Source of the DNA: Bacillus dicomae
Lineage (GTDB): Bacteria > Bacillota > Bacilli > Bacillales > Bacillaceae_G
Assembly: GCF_006494425.1 (NCBI RefSeq)
Contig: NZ_VHIV01000004.1
Location: 186,001-250,000, forward strand
Reading direction: 5' to 3'
Length of the DNA: 64,000 bases
Below, piece after piece: positions 18,870-34,442 of this stretch; position 1 is the stretch's first letter; the number at the start of each line of letters is the position of its first letter. The translations under genes and the position numbers were made by a program. Under the pieces are notes generated by a model, which saw only the letters and a program-made list of their open reading frames with translations, made no database searches and was not told where the DNA came from.

Positions 18870-20117
18870 CTACACCTCCACATCATACGGTTCATAATCT
18901 TTCCTAAGCGGATGTCCTACCCAATCATCAGGCATTAAAATACGTGATAAATTCGGATGCCTCTTAAAAACAATACCGAGCAAATCATACGCCTCTCGCT
19001 CCGGCCAGTCCGCCCCTTTCCAAAACGCAGTCACCGATTCCACTTCCGGCGCTTCCCTATCCAGCTTCACCTTCACCGCTACTGACTGTTTCTTTCCATA
19101 TGAAAATAAATGGACATACACTTCCATATGTGTCACAAAATCTGTCGCATGTAGCTCTGACATATAATCAAAAGCAAGTCCCTCATGGGATCGCAGTAAC
19201 TCCATTACTTCATAATATTTGGAGAGTTCTACTACAAGAGTTGGTACATCTTTTGAAAGTTTATTAATATAGGAATCTATTAATGCATCTTCTCCTACCT
19301 TCCCCCTAATAACCTCAACATACTGATTTAAATATGGCTGATTAACAGATGGTTCTTCTTGCTTCGGCTCCGCTTCTTTCTTATCTTCTGCACCCTTTGT
19401 CTTCGCCCTTGCAGCCGCTGCTGCTTTCGCCTTCGCTACTGCAATTGCCTTCTCATCTCCCGAATCCCCATCACCTTGCGAAGCCTTCTGCTTTACTAGT
19501 GCCGCTGCCTTTGCCTTTGCGGCTGCTACGGCCTTTGCTTTCGCCTTTTCTTCTTCCGTTACTTCTTCTGTCCCTTCCCTTTTTTGCTTCGCTAATGCCG
19601 CCGCTTTTGCTTTTGCAGCTGCCGCTGCCTTCGCCTTCGCTCTGGCCCTTTCTTCTTCCGTTACCTCTTCTGTTCCTTCTCTTTTTTGCTTCGCTAATGC
19701 CGCCGCTTTTGCTTTTGCAGCTGCCGCTGCCTTCGCCTTCGCTCTGGCCCTTTCTTCTTCCGTTACCTCTTCTGTTCCTTCTCTTTTTTGCTTCGCTAAT
19801 GCCGCCGCTTTTGCTTTTGCGGCTGCCGCTGCCTTTGCTCTGGCCCTTTCTTCTTCCGTTACCTCTTCTGTTCCTTCTCTTTTTTGCTTTGCTAATGCTG
19901 CTGCTTTTGCCTTTGCGGCTGCCGCTGCACGTCGTTTTGCTTCTTCTACAGTCATATCGTCATTTTTTGGTAGCGCTTTCTCTTTTTCTCGGTTTTCTTC
20001 CTCAAGTTTACTTATTTCAGCATCATGTTTCGCAACGAGACGCTTTCTCGCCTCTTCTTTTGCACGCCTAGCCGCCTCTCTTTTCAAATCCTCTAAGTCT
20101 TTGTTCGGATCACTCAT
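18870..20117 (-). CDS. nuoC: Complex I 30-kDa subunit NuoC with long Ala/Lys/Glu repeat extension
   Basis: 415 residues, more than twice a minimal NuoC. The true NuoC domain is at the C-terminus (about 255-415), with [18 protein letters not shown] and [10 protein letters not shown]. The N-terminal part is highly charged. It contains tandem units of about 32-34 residues (alanine/lysine run followed by [14 protein letters not shown]), four good copies plus degenerate ones, predicted as long helix or coiled coil. The DNA units (96-102 bp) are almost identical. Its ATG overlaps the nuoB stop (ATGA). Function of the extension is unknown. Confidence 0.93.
19579..19980. repeat. Tandem 96-102 bp repeats inside nuoC
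   Basis: Units begin at 19579, 19681, 19783 and 19879, each opening with CTTTTTTGCTT on the plus strand; spacings are 102, 102 and 96 bp, all multiples of three. Units are nearly identical in DNA, pointing to recent expansion and likely length variation between strains. Confidence 0.9.
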
Positions 20118-20632
20118 TTATTCGTCACCTGCTTTCCTGTCTTTGCCTCGTAACGAATTTTTTCTTTCAATTTATTAATTCCATAAATTAAAGCAGCAGG
20201 ATTTGGTGGGCAACCAGGAATATACACGTCAACTGGTACGATTTGATCTACACCTTTCACAACAGCGTACGAATTTACATATGGACCACCTGCTGTCGCA
20301 CAGGATCCCATTGCAATAACCCATTTCGGCTCGGGCATTTGATCGTATAAACGCCTAACAATAGGAGCCATCTTCTTCGTTACCGTTCCCGACACAATCA
20401 TAACGTCCGATTGCCTTGGTGAAGTCCGAAAAAATGACCCAAATCGATCTAAATCGTAATGTGATGAACCTACTCCCATCATTTCAATTGCACAGCATGC
20501 CAGTCCGAATGTCATCGGCCACAAAGAATTACTTCGCGCCCATCCCTTCAACTGTTCCAATGTAGAAAAAAAGATATTTCGTTCTAATTCCGCTCGCTCA
20601 TTTGGATGTAATTCCTCAAAATTTATAACCAT
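20114..20632 (-). CDS. nuoB: Complex I subunit NuoB
   Basis: 172 residues. It holds the N2 cluster ligands: the CC pair in [11 protein letters not shown], the Cys in [15 protein letters not shown] and the Cys in PGCPPNP. N2 is the last Fe-S cluster before quinone. Start ATG 20630-20632 has GAAGGTG upstream, and the frame overlaps nuoA by 10 nt. A longer reading starting 7 codons upstream is possible but less likely. Confidence 0.96.
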
Positions 20633-20991
20633 TGTAACACCTTCTTTTTCCAAGCATACGCTAATCCAACTAGCAACATTACAACAAAGATGAGCATTTC
20701 AATCAGTGCAAATAAACCGAGCTTGTCATATGCAACAGCCCATGGATATAAAAATAAAGTTTCTACATCAAAGATGACAAACAATAAAGCAAAAATATAA
20801 TAACGAGCATGAAATCGAATATTTGCATCATGAAAAGGCTCAATCCCACTCTCATACGTCGTCGCTTTCGCTGCACTTGGTTTGTTTGGGCGCAGCATCC
20901 TTCCTAATGTAAGAGCCACTACCGGCAGCAATATGCCTAATAGCAAGAAAATCAAAACGATCATATAACTATTTTCATATACACTTGCCAT
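20623..20991 (-). CDS. nuoA: Complex I subunit NuoA
   Basis: 122 residues, three membrane helices, with the conserved loop [20 protein letters not shown] and the [12 protein letters not shown] segment of NuoA/ND3. First gene of the operon; ATG preceded by GGGGGAGGG. The operon then runs A-B-C-D-H-I-J-K-L-M-N without the E, F and G genes for NADH oxidation. Confidence 0.95.
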
Positions 20992-21101
20992 TGTGAAACC
21001 CTCCCCCCTGAATTAAGAACAAGTTCACTTAGTAAACAATATGTCCTAGTTGCAGTAATTATTATTTTTAAATTTTTCTAAATAATGCAACTATTTAAAT
21101 C

Positions 21102-21131
21102 ATTATAGCAAACTTCAAATTCCTATGTCGA
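21102..21131 (-). promoter_or_regulatory. Candidate promoter of the nuo operon
   Basis: Minus-strand TCGACA (21126-21131) and TATAAT (21102-21107) separated by 18 nt, about 110 nt upstream of nuoA. A sigA-type match; transcription start not shown by the sequence. Confidence 0.5.
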
Positions 21132-21273
21132 TATGTTGGAGGCAGAAACGAGAATTATTAAAATCTATTTTTATAACTCGCTATACCTGTGCAAAATAAG
21201 TATAGGAATTATATATGTTTTTCAATAAAAAATAAAAAGAGGAATTTATATGTATATACCGTGGGTGAGATAG

Positions 21274-24003
21274 ATGAAAAAACAAACACATGTAAGCATT
21301 CTTATAAGCATTATATCGTTATCTATAGCGATTCATTACGTAGCAATGCCTTTCCTATATGAATACTCATTTCATTTTCAACTATTAATTGGAATGAGCA
21401 CCTTATTCATTGATATTATCGCTTGTAGTTATATACTTTATTTTTCAAACATGAAAGAAGGGTTACCTCGTTTATTTTGGACCATTTTATGTGTTGGAAC
21501 CCTCTCTTATTTCATTGGTGATATTGTCGTTGCCTATCAACGTTTAATTTTAAAGGACTACTATACGTTCGTTGATCCATCCGATTTTTTTTACCTATTT
21601 TTTTTAATTAGCTTTGCAGTCGCCTTTCTATATGAAATCATTTATAACCGAGATTTATTAGAAAAGCTTTTTATGATATGTGATATTTGTATTATTGTTA
21701 CAGCACAATTTACTTTAAGTTACTACTTACTTATTGAACGAACCATTCACATTTCTTCAACATCCTATATCGACATATTTGTTCAACTTACCTATCCAAT
21801 GGCTGATTTACTTTTTTTTCTCATAGGAATTAACCTTTTATTCAAACCACTTTCCTTATTATCCAAAAAAGTTGGTGCGCTCCTTGGCAGTGCTTTAATT
21901 TTATATGCGACTACAGATGCAATTTATGCTTATATCAAATACTTCATACCCGAGTATTCTATGTTTACAATTACGCCTCTCTATCAAGTAACTTTAGTAC
22001 TAGTAGCAATCGCCTGTATTCTTCATACAAAAGAACCTGAAAGACAAGAACAAGTGCTATTAACACCTAAACTTGGGGAATCGATCAGATTATCATTACC
22101 TTACATTTCTGTCGTAATGCTTATTGTTTTCATATTAGTTGAATACGTTTTTGCGCCTATTGTAGTAATCGGGCTTATGATCACTTTCTCCTTCGTTCTC
22201 ATACGCCATAGTTTAGTTCGAAAACAAAATAAAATATTATTACTAGCCCAAATGCAATTCAACTCAGAACTCGAAAAACAAATTGAACTACGTACAGAAG
22301 ATTTAGTAGAACAAAAAAATGAGCTCTATCATAACCAACAAATGTTTAAATCTTTATACGAGCATCATCCAGATCCTATCTTCACATTAGATTTGTATGG
22401 TAACTTTCTCAATGTGAATAACGCTGGTACTACTTTACTCGGTTATCAAACAAATGAATTATTAAATCAGCCTTACTATTCACTTACGTATGAAGAAGAT
22501 TTAGAAGAAATCATTAATGCTTTTCATCGCGTAAAAAAGGGGAAATCTATTTCTTTAGAAATACGGGCGTATCATAAAAATAGAGATATTTACTACTTGC
22601 ACGTTACAGCTGTTCCTATCTTTTTAAAGAATCATATTTCCGGGGTTTATTTAATGATTAAAGATATTACCGAAAGCAAACAACAACAAGAACAAATTAA
22701 CTTTCTAGCATATCACGATACATTAACAGAGCTTGCAAATCGCCGAGCCTTTCATCGATATGTAGAACAAGCAATTGCTCGATCCCAAATATCAAAAAGA
22801 CCTTTTGCTGTGATGTTCCTCGACCTAGACCGATTTAAAGTTATTAACGATACCCTCGGTCATAGGGTAGGAGACCTTCTATTAATTGCAGTAGCAAAAA
22901 GGCTCGAAAGAATGGCGACACCAAATATGAAGCTTGCCCGGCTAGCTGGGGATGAGTTCACAATCCTTATTGAAAACTATAATAAAAGACCAGATGTAAA
23001 AAAAATGGCTGATACGATCGTAAAAGCTATGAATGAACCATTCGAAATTGAAAATCAACATTTACAAATCTCACCGAGCATCGGGATTGCAATATATCCT
23101 GAAGCAGGTGAAGATCCACTGTCGATTCTACAGCATGCTGATATGGCCATGTATGAAGCAAAAAACAGGGGCAAAAACGGTAGCTCTCTATACACGAAAG
23201 AATTGTATAAAAAAATGGAACGAAAAGCTCGAATTGAAAAAGACTTACCACTCGCTTTAGTAAACAAAGAATTTTATCTCGTCTATCAGCCACAAATTGA
23301 TATTACAACGAAAAAGATCATTGGCGCTGAAGCATTACTACGTTGGAAACATCCACTCCTAGGTGACATTCCACCATGTGAGTTCATTCCAATTGTAGAA
23401 GAGACACCACAAGTCATTCCACTCGGTCACTGGGTATTAAAAGAATCTTGTCACCAGTTAAGAATATGGCATACTTTTGGCTACCAAGATTTAAAAATAA
23501 GTGTTAACTTATCAGCAAAAGAGTTCCAGCAAGATGATTTAATCGAGAACATTTCACAAATACTAACAGACATTAAAGTCGATCCAAAGTATGTAACACT
23601 CGAGTTAACAGAACGCATTGCAATGATTGATGAAAAAGAAACATTATCAAGACTAAAGCAATTAAAGGAATATGGTATTCAAACGTCCATTGATGACTTC
23701 GGTACCGGCTATTCCTCTCTCGCTTATTTATCCATTTTCCCTATCGATACATTAAAAGTACCAAGGGAATTTACACAACTAGCTGATCATCGGCCGGAAG
23801 AGAGAGCTATCGTTTCCACCATCCTTTCTCTTGCAAATACTTTAAACCTTTCTGTCGTTGCTGAAGGAATTGAAACAGAAAAACAACTTAAGTTTCTACA
23901 AAAGAATAACTGTAAATATATGCAAGGTTACTATTTCAGCAAACCACTTACTGGTCATCAATTTATAAAATTTCTACAAAAAACACCCAGTATGAACCAA
24001 TAG
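21274..24003 (+). CDS. Membrane PAS-GGDEF-EAL cyclic-di-GMP protein
   Basis: 909 residues. Residues 1-310 contain about eight to ten membrane helices. A short coiled stretch (325-350), a PAS domain (about 355-470), a GGDEF domain (about 480-640) and an EAL domain (about 655-900) follow. The GGDEF signature is AGDEF (558-562), and the RxxD inhibitory site in front of it is missing. The EAL domain keeps EALLRW (686-691), NLSAKEF, ELTE (777-780), DDFGTGYSS (807-815) and VVAEGIET, so c-di-GMP phosphodiesterase activity is likely; cyclase activity is uncertain. It is one of few plus-strand genes and stands alone between nuo and DUF975 genes. Confidence 0.9.
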   Translation: MKKQTHVSILISIISLSIAIHYVAMPFLYEYSFHFQLLIGMSTLFIDIIACSYILYFSNMKEGLPRLFWTILCVGTLSYFIGDIVVAYQRLILKDYYTFVDPSDFFYLFFLISFAVAFLYEIIYNRDLLEKLFMICDICIIVTAQFTLSYYLLIERTIHISSTSYIDIFVQLTYPMADLLFFLIGINLLFKPLSLLSKKVGALLGSALILYATTDAIYAYIKYFIPEYSMFTITPLYQVTLVLVAIACILHTKEPERQEQVLLTPKLGESIRLSLPYISVVMLIVFILVEYVFAPIVVIGLMITFSFVLIRHSLVRKQNKILLLAQMQFNSELEKQIELRTEDLVEQKNELYHNQQMFKSLYEHHPDPIFTLDLYGNFLNVNNAGTTLLGYQTNELLNQPYYSLTYEEDLEEIINAFHRVKKGKSISLEIRAYHKNRDIYYLHVTAVPIFLKNHISGVYLMIKDITESKQQQEQINFLAYHDTLTELANRRAFHRYVEQAIARSQISKRPFAVMFLDLDRFKVINDTLGHRVGDLLLIAVAKRLERMATPNMKLARLAGDEFTILIENYNKRPDVKKMADTIVKAMNEPFEIENQHLQISPSIGIAIYPEAGEDPLSILQHADMAMYEAKNRGKNGSSLYTKELYKKMERKARIEKDLPLALVNKEFYLVYQPQIDITTKKIIGAEALLRWKHPLLGDIPPCEFIPIVEETPQVIPLGHWVLKESCHQLRIWHTFGYQDLKISVNLSAKEFQQDDLIENISQILTDIKVDPKYVTLELTERIAMIDEKETLSRLKQLKEYGIQTSIDDFGTGYSSLAYLSIFPIDTLKVPREFTQLADHRPEERAIVSTILSLANTLNLSVVAEGIETEKQLKFLQKNNCKYMQGYYFSKPLTGHQFIKFLQKTPSMNQ

Positions 24004-24019
24004 CTCATACTGGGTGTTT
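23981..24019 (+). terminator. Terminator of the GGDEF-EAL gene
   Basis: Stem AAACACCCAGTATGA/TCATACTGGGTGTTT (15 bp) whose loop contains the TAG stop codon. The T tail is short. Confidence 0.75.
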
Positions 24020-24069
24020 CTATCACACTATTTGCGAACAGTAAAACTAGTCATCATTACAGTTTCACT

Positions 24070-24723
24070 TTATAATTTCGGAATTCTTTTCTCGTAATAT
24101 TCCTCTGCAATCTCTTCATAAAAAGCTGCTGACGTCGTATAAAAATATGGTATGAGCCATAGGAATCCAATCCCTAATGTAATACAACTTAATATAAACC
24201 AACCAATAAAACTTAAACATAAAATGAAATACTCCATCTTATGTCCATCCATCATATGACGACTTTCTGTAATGGCTTGATTTATAGAATACTCAGGATG
24301 ATCATTTATTATAAAGTACGTCATCGAATATGAAAATGATTTAATAATGCCCGGAATAATAAATAGTAAAAACCATAAGAAAATATAAATGTTTACTACT
24401 ATATATAATAAAAATGACTTTATAAACTTACTTCCTTCTGTAAACCATCTGAATATGTGCCCAATACGCGCTTCCTTTTCACGGATGATATGCAGCGCTA
24501 AGCAATAACCACCTAGCGTTAATGGACCTACCACCAACATTGAAATAATTTCTAATGAAAGTGAGCTCTTTACTTCTTTCCAATCCCAAACCTGAGAGAA
24601 AACGAAATCAATACTAAAACTAAACGCTGAAATAAGAATCGAAATAAGTAATGTTGCCCCGACAGCTAATCCCCATTTCCCCTCTAATGAATCTAGCGCT
24701 TCTCCTTTTAAATCACTAATCAT
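24070..24723 (-). CDS. DUF975 family integral membrane protein (copy 1)
   Basis: 217 residues with about five or six membrane helices. It opens with ISDLKGEALDSLEGKWGLAV and carries the family block HPEYSINQAITESRHMMDGHK followed by a helix pair ending in IGFLWLIPY. A GGAGGAG site precedes the ATG. It is a paralogue of the next gene, with which it shares both motifs, and probably forms an operon with it. No function is known to me for this family. Confidence 0.82.
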   Translation of the reverse strand: MISDLKGEALDSLEGKWGLAVGATLLISILISAFSFSIDFVFSQVWDWKEVKSSLSLEIISMLVVGPLTLGGYCLALHIIREKEARIGHIFRWFTEGSKFIKSFLLYIVVNIYIFLWFLLFIIPGIIKSFSYSMTYFIINDHPEYSINQAITESRHMMDGHKMEYFILCLSFIGWFILSCITLGIGFLWLIPYFYTTSAAFYEEIAEEYYEKRIPKL

Positions 24724-24770
24724 AATTCTCCTCCTATACGTAATAACTCTATTAGTATAGCATGTTCCTA

Positions 24771-25562
24771 CTACAATTCATCTTTTGAAATATAGCGATA
24801 AAAATGTGCTGTCGTTGTACTCACATACGGGCTAAGCCAAAGAAAACCTATTCCGAGTGTTAAAATCGCTAAAAGACCCCATCCTATAAAACTAAGCCAT
24901 AAAAGAAACAAATCTAATTTATGCCCCTTCATAAGATGCTTACTTTCTTTCATCGCTTGTGACACACTATACTCTGGATTTTCAACCATTACATAATACG
25001 TCATCGAATATGCAAAATAAAGAATGACTATTACAACAAACGAAATAGCTAATAAAATAAAGAAAACGATTATGAATGATGGATTTGCATTCTCATCAAG
25101 AAAACCTAATATCCCAAATACAATCGTTCCTAACATCGGAACCCATGTACCTGTATATAACAAAATTGCGAGCATAGCCCACATTGTTTTTATCATCCTT
25201 TTAAAACCACGAAATCCTTCAAATAAATAATCCACCCTAGCATCTTCCCGTTTACTTATTTGTAGAAACACATTCGTATAACCATATGTGGTAATGCCAT
25301 AAGCAGCATAACTTAAAATTATCATAAGACAGTAAAAAACCCCAAACGTAATAGCAGCTCCAATTGACATCGCGTCTTCTTCAATTGAACCAGTTGAAAT
25401 AGACGCTAAAAGAAATATTATAACTCCTGGAATTAATAGTATAAGCATTACAGCCATTGAAACGACGTAACTTATAATATGATATAAAATCGTTGATCCA
25501 ACACCTAGCCCCCATTTTCCTTTTAAAGATTGCAATGCTTCTCGTTTCATTTCACCAATCAT
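24771..25562 (-). CDS. DUF975 family integral membrane protein (copy 2)
   Basis: 263 residues, about six membrane helices. It has the same opening pattern (REALQSLKGKWGLGVGS) and conserved block NPEYSVSQAMKESKHLMKGHK as copy 1, 48 nt downstream, so the pair arose by tandem duplication. The middle region is longer and more hydrophobic than in copy 1. RBS AAAGGAGATG precedes the ATG. Substrate or role unknown. Confidence 0.82.
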   Translation of the reverse strand: MIGEMKREALQSLKGKWGLGVGSTILYHIISYVVSMAVMLILLIPGVIIFLLASISTGSIEEDAMSIGAAITFGVFYCLMIILSYAAYGITTYGYTNVFLQISKREDARVDYLFEGFRGFKRMIKTMWAMLAILLYTGTWVPMLGTIVFGILGFLDENANPSFIIVFFILLAISFVVIVILYFAYSMTYYVMVENPEYSVSQAMKESKHLMKGHKLDLFLLWLSFIGWGLLAILTLGIGFLWLSPYVSTTTAHFYRYISKDEL

Positions 25563-25656
25563 TTATTCATCTCCTTTATAGATTGTTGTACATTCTCTAC
25601 TTATACAAGCATCAATATAATTATACCAGTTTTGTAAAATTATCCATAAAATACAT

Positions 25657-25693
25657 AAAAAATCCGTAAAGGCAAGAGCCCTTACGGATTTTT

Positions 25694-25694
<1 letters not shown>
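25657..25694 (-). terminator. Terminator of the atp operon
   Basis: Stem AAAAATCCGTAA/TTACGGATTTTT with a minus-strand T-run, touching the atpC stop codon. Confidence 0.9.
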
Positions 25695-26107
<413 letters not shown>

Positions 26108-26115
26108 CTAAGGCC

Positions 26116-27570
<1,455 letters not shown>

Positions 27571-27598
27571 TTAGCTTTTCATTTTTTTATTAGTTTAT

Positions 27599-27641
27599 AG
27601 CTTACGCGACTCTTTTAAAAGAGCCGCCTACGCTTTTTATT
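27599..27641 (-). repeat. Short hairpin repeat between atpG and atpD
   Basis: Near-palindrome beginning 1-2 nt after the atpG stop; minus-strand sense reads AAAAAGCGTAGGCGGCTC, a perfect CTCTTTTAAAAGAG core and a matching right arm. The left arm resembles the repeat ends at 28680-28714, 39956 and 48956. No T-run follows in the direction of transcription, so it is not a plain terminator. Confidence 0.6.
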
Positions 27642-27642
27642 A

Positions 27643-28509
<867 letters not shown>

Positions 28510-28679
28510 TCACCACCTTTTTTCCGGAAGTTGGCACGATTAGTAAGAATCCTCTTCCTAATCTACGTTGCAAGATATTCTTGCTCATGATTGAAGGAAA
28601 AGAATAGGTGCACCTACTCTTTTCCTTTACATGACCTTTAGCAATCTCAGAACTTGAGATGCCTATATATATACTATCT

Positions 28680-28714
28680 AGCTCCAGCGGCTTGACGAGC
28701 CGCTTCCGCTTTTA
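28680..28714 (-). repeat. Short hairpin repeat between atpA and atpG
   Basis: Minus-strand sense reads AAAAGCGGAAGCGGCTCG immediately after the atpA stop and folds back with AGCCGCTGGAGCT. The 7-bp stem AGCGGCT/AGCCGCT equals the outer stem of the longer elements at 39956-40055 and 48841-48956, so this looks like a copy with the middle deleted. Confidence 0.7.
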
Positions 28715-31286
<2,572 letters not shown>

Positions 31287-31409
31287 TCACTCCCTTCAAA
31301 ATATCTAAATTGATCATATGAAAAAAAAAGACATACGTTTCATTCATAAAGCAATGGCGAAGAAAGTTCGGAAAAACACTCTTCGCCATCTATGTAAGGG
31401 GAGTCTCCC

Positions 31410-31628
<219 letters not shown>

Positions 31629-31683
31629 TTAATTTGTCCTCCTTTGTATTATAAAAAATAAATTTTTTCTTACTTAAATTATA

Positions 31684-32802
<1,119 letters not shown>

Positions 32803-32806
<4 letters not shown>

Positions 32807-33027
32807 TGCTCTCCCGAATAGTAATGTCGAATGAGTCGAATCATTGCGTATACCCCTGTTCCTAATCCGAGTAATAACCCTATAATAAGAAACAATGGAA
32901 ACGTTCCAACCTTATTATCAATCCACTGCCCACCAAAGATCCCAACAAGAATAGAACCGACTAACTGAGCAAGAATACCTGACATTAAAGCATAAGCTTT
33001 TATATGGCTGCGATCGTTTTTTTGCAA
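32803..33027 (-). CDS. AtpZ/AtpI-family small membrane protein at head of atp operon
   Basis: 74 residues, two membrane helices (YALMSGILAQLVGSILVGIF and FPLFLIIGLLLGLGTGVYA) with a GGQWIDNKVG loop, the AtpZ/DUF4293-like pattern seen upstream of atpI in Bacillus. The start is taken as TTG 33025-33027 because GGAGGGA lies 8 nt upstream; an ATG ten codons earlier has no site. A role in ion supply or assembly is suggested for relatives but is not visible here. Confidence 0.75.
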
Positions 33028-33181
33028 GGATTCATCCCTCCAATATGTAACCCTCATTCACGATGTGTTAATAATAACTCATTTCTTTGCATAAATCCTA
33101 TACAAAATAAAAAGTTTACATTTTCGTCACGGAATAGATGTATTTTTGTCACTGAAAGCCCTACCATCTATCCCCGTTGTT

Positions 33182-33210
33182 AGCATACAATAGGGTATTA
33201 ACAGTGTCAA
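33182..33210 (-). promoter_or_regulatory. Promoter of the atp operon
   Basis: Perfect TTGACA (33205-33210), 17-nt spacer, TATGCT (33182-33187) on the minus strand, about 155 nt upstream of the first gene. Confidence 0.75.
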
Positions 33211-33501
33211 CGAGAAATCGTAAAAAATCAAAAAATTTGAGTATTAGTCATTTCCTCCCAAAAATGAAAACGTTCCCCTTCTAAATACTGGTTAGAGATA
33301 TGCAATTTCTAACAGTTTTCTCTTTATAATAGAAGGAAATGTTCACAAGTTTGTCACTATTATATTTTTAGGATATAACGCTTTCCTTCCATAATATAGT
33401 GCTCTTTAGACGTAAGACTTCTATATTATATGTGATGCGTATGCAACTTATGTTGTATATACTATGTATATTTATCCCCCTCCCCTACCTCATCAAGGTA
33501 C

Positions 33502-33530
33502 AAAAAAACGAGAGGGGAATCCCCTCTCGT
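33502..33530 (-). terminator. Terminator of upp
   Basis: Perfect stem ACGAGAGGGG/CCCCTCTCGT with a 3-nt loop and a T-run on the minus strand. The rest of 33058-33500 shows only the atp promoter. Confidence 0.9.
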
Positions 33531-33538
33531 CAGTTGTC

Positions 33539-34168
33539 TTACTTCGTTCCGAATAAACGGTCACCAGCATCACCAAGACCTGGCACTACATATCCGTGGT
33601 CATTTAATTTCTCATCTAATGCTGCTACATAAATATCAACATCAGGATGTTCTTCTTGTACTACTTTTACTCCTTCTGGAGCTGCAACGATACACATTAA
33701 TTTAATTTGTTTTGCACCGCGCTTTTTCAGAGAGTTAATTGCTTCAGCTGCAGAACCACCAGTTGCTAGCATCGGATCTAGTACGATAAAGTCACGCTCT
33801 TCTACATCCGTTGGAAGTTTCACATAGTATTCTACCGGTTGCAATGTTTTAGGGTCACGGTATAAACCAACGTGTCCTACTTTTGCTGCTGGAATTAATT
33901 TCAGAATTCCATCAACCATTCCTAAACCTGCACGTAAAATCGGAATTAAACCAAGTTTCTTACCAGCGATCACTTTTGTTGTCGCTTTGCTTACAGGCGT
34001 TTCAATTTCAATGTCTTTAAGTGGAAGATCGCGAGTAATTTCGAAAGCCATTAAACTTGCTACTTCGTCCACTAATTCACGAAAATCTTTCGTACCTGTA
34101 TTCTTATCACGAATATATGTAATCTTATGTTGAATTAACGGGTGATCAAATACATACAGTTTTCCCAT
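33539..34168 (-). CDS. upp: Uracil phosphoribosyltransferase
   Basis: 209 residues; converts uracil and PRPP to UMP in pyrimidine salvage. The PRPP-binding motif [14 protein letters not shown] and the uracil-binding C-terminal stretch [19 protein letters not shown] are present. Located between glyA and atp, as in B. subtilis. A separate terminator for glyA lies upstream. Confidence 0.97.
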   Translation of the reverse strand: MGKLYVFDHPLIQHKITYIRDKNTGTKDFRELVDEVASLMAFEITRDLPLKDIEIETPVSKATTKVIAGKKLGLIPILRAGLGMVDGILKLIPAAKVGHVGLYRDPKTLQPVEYYVKLPTDVEERDFIVLDPMLATGGSAAEAINSLKKRGAKQIKLMCIVAAPEGVKVVQEEHPDVDIYVAALDEKLNDHGYVVPGLGDAGDRLFGTK

Positions 34169-34392
34169 GTGAATCTCTCCTTTAGATGATATTCATGCGT
34201 TTGCACGCTTTTTTACACTATTTACGATTGTAAAGAAAACACTACTAATATTCAAGGGCAAATTTGGCAAAATCATGATTTTACGATGAATCTATCTAGT
34301 ATCTTTACCAATTATGGGAGCTGTATCCTTCATTATATCGCCAAAATTTATTCATCATTTGTATACATACTTAAAGAACAATATATGTCCCC

Positions 34393-34432
34393 AAAAAAAA
34401 GACTGCCAAAACAATTACGTCTCAGCAGTCTT
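34393..34432 (-). terminator. Terminator of glyA
   Basis: Stem AAGACTGC/GCAGTCTT with a larger loop and a minus-strand run of T residues, 10 nt after the stop. Confidence 0.8.
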
Positions 34433-34442
34433 CTTCAATCTA

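Noticed and set aside
19349-20071. Long plus-strand Leu/Pro-rich frame opposite nuoC
   Set aside because: Created by the Ala/Lys/Glu repeats on the other strand; low complexity, no credible start.
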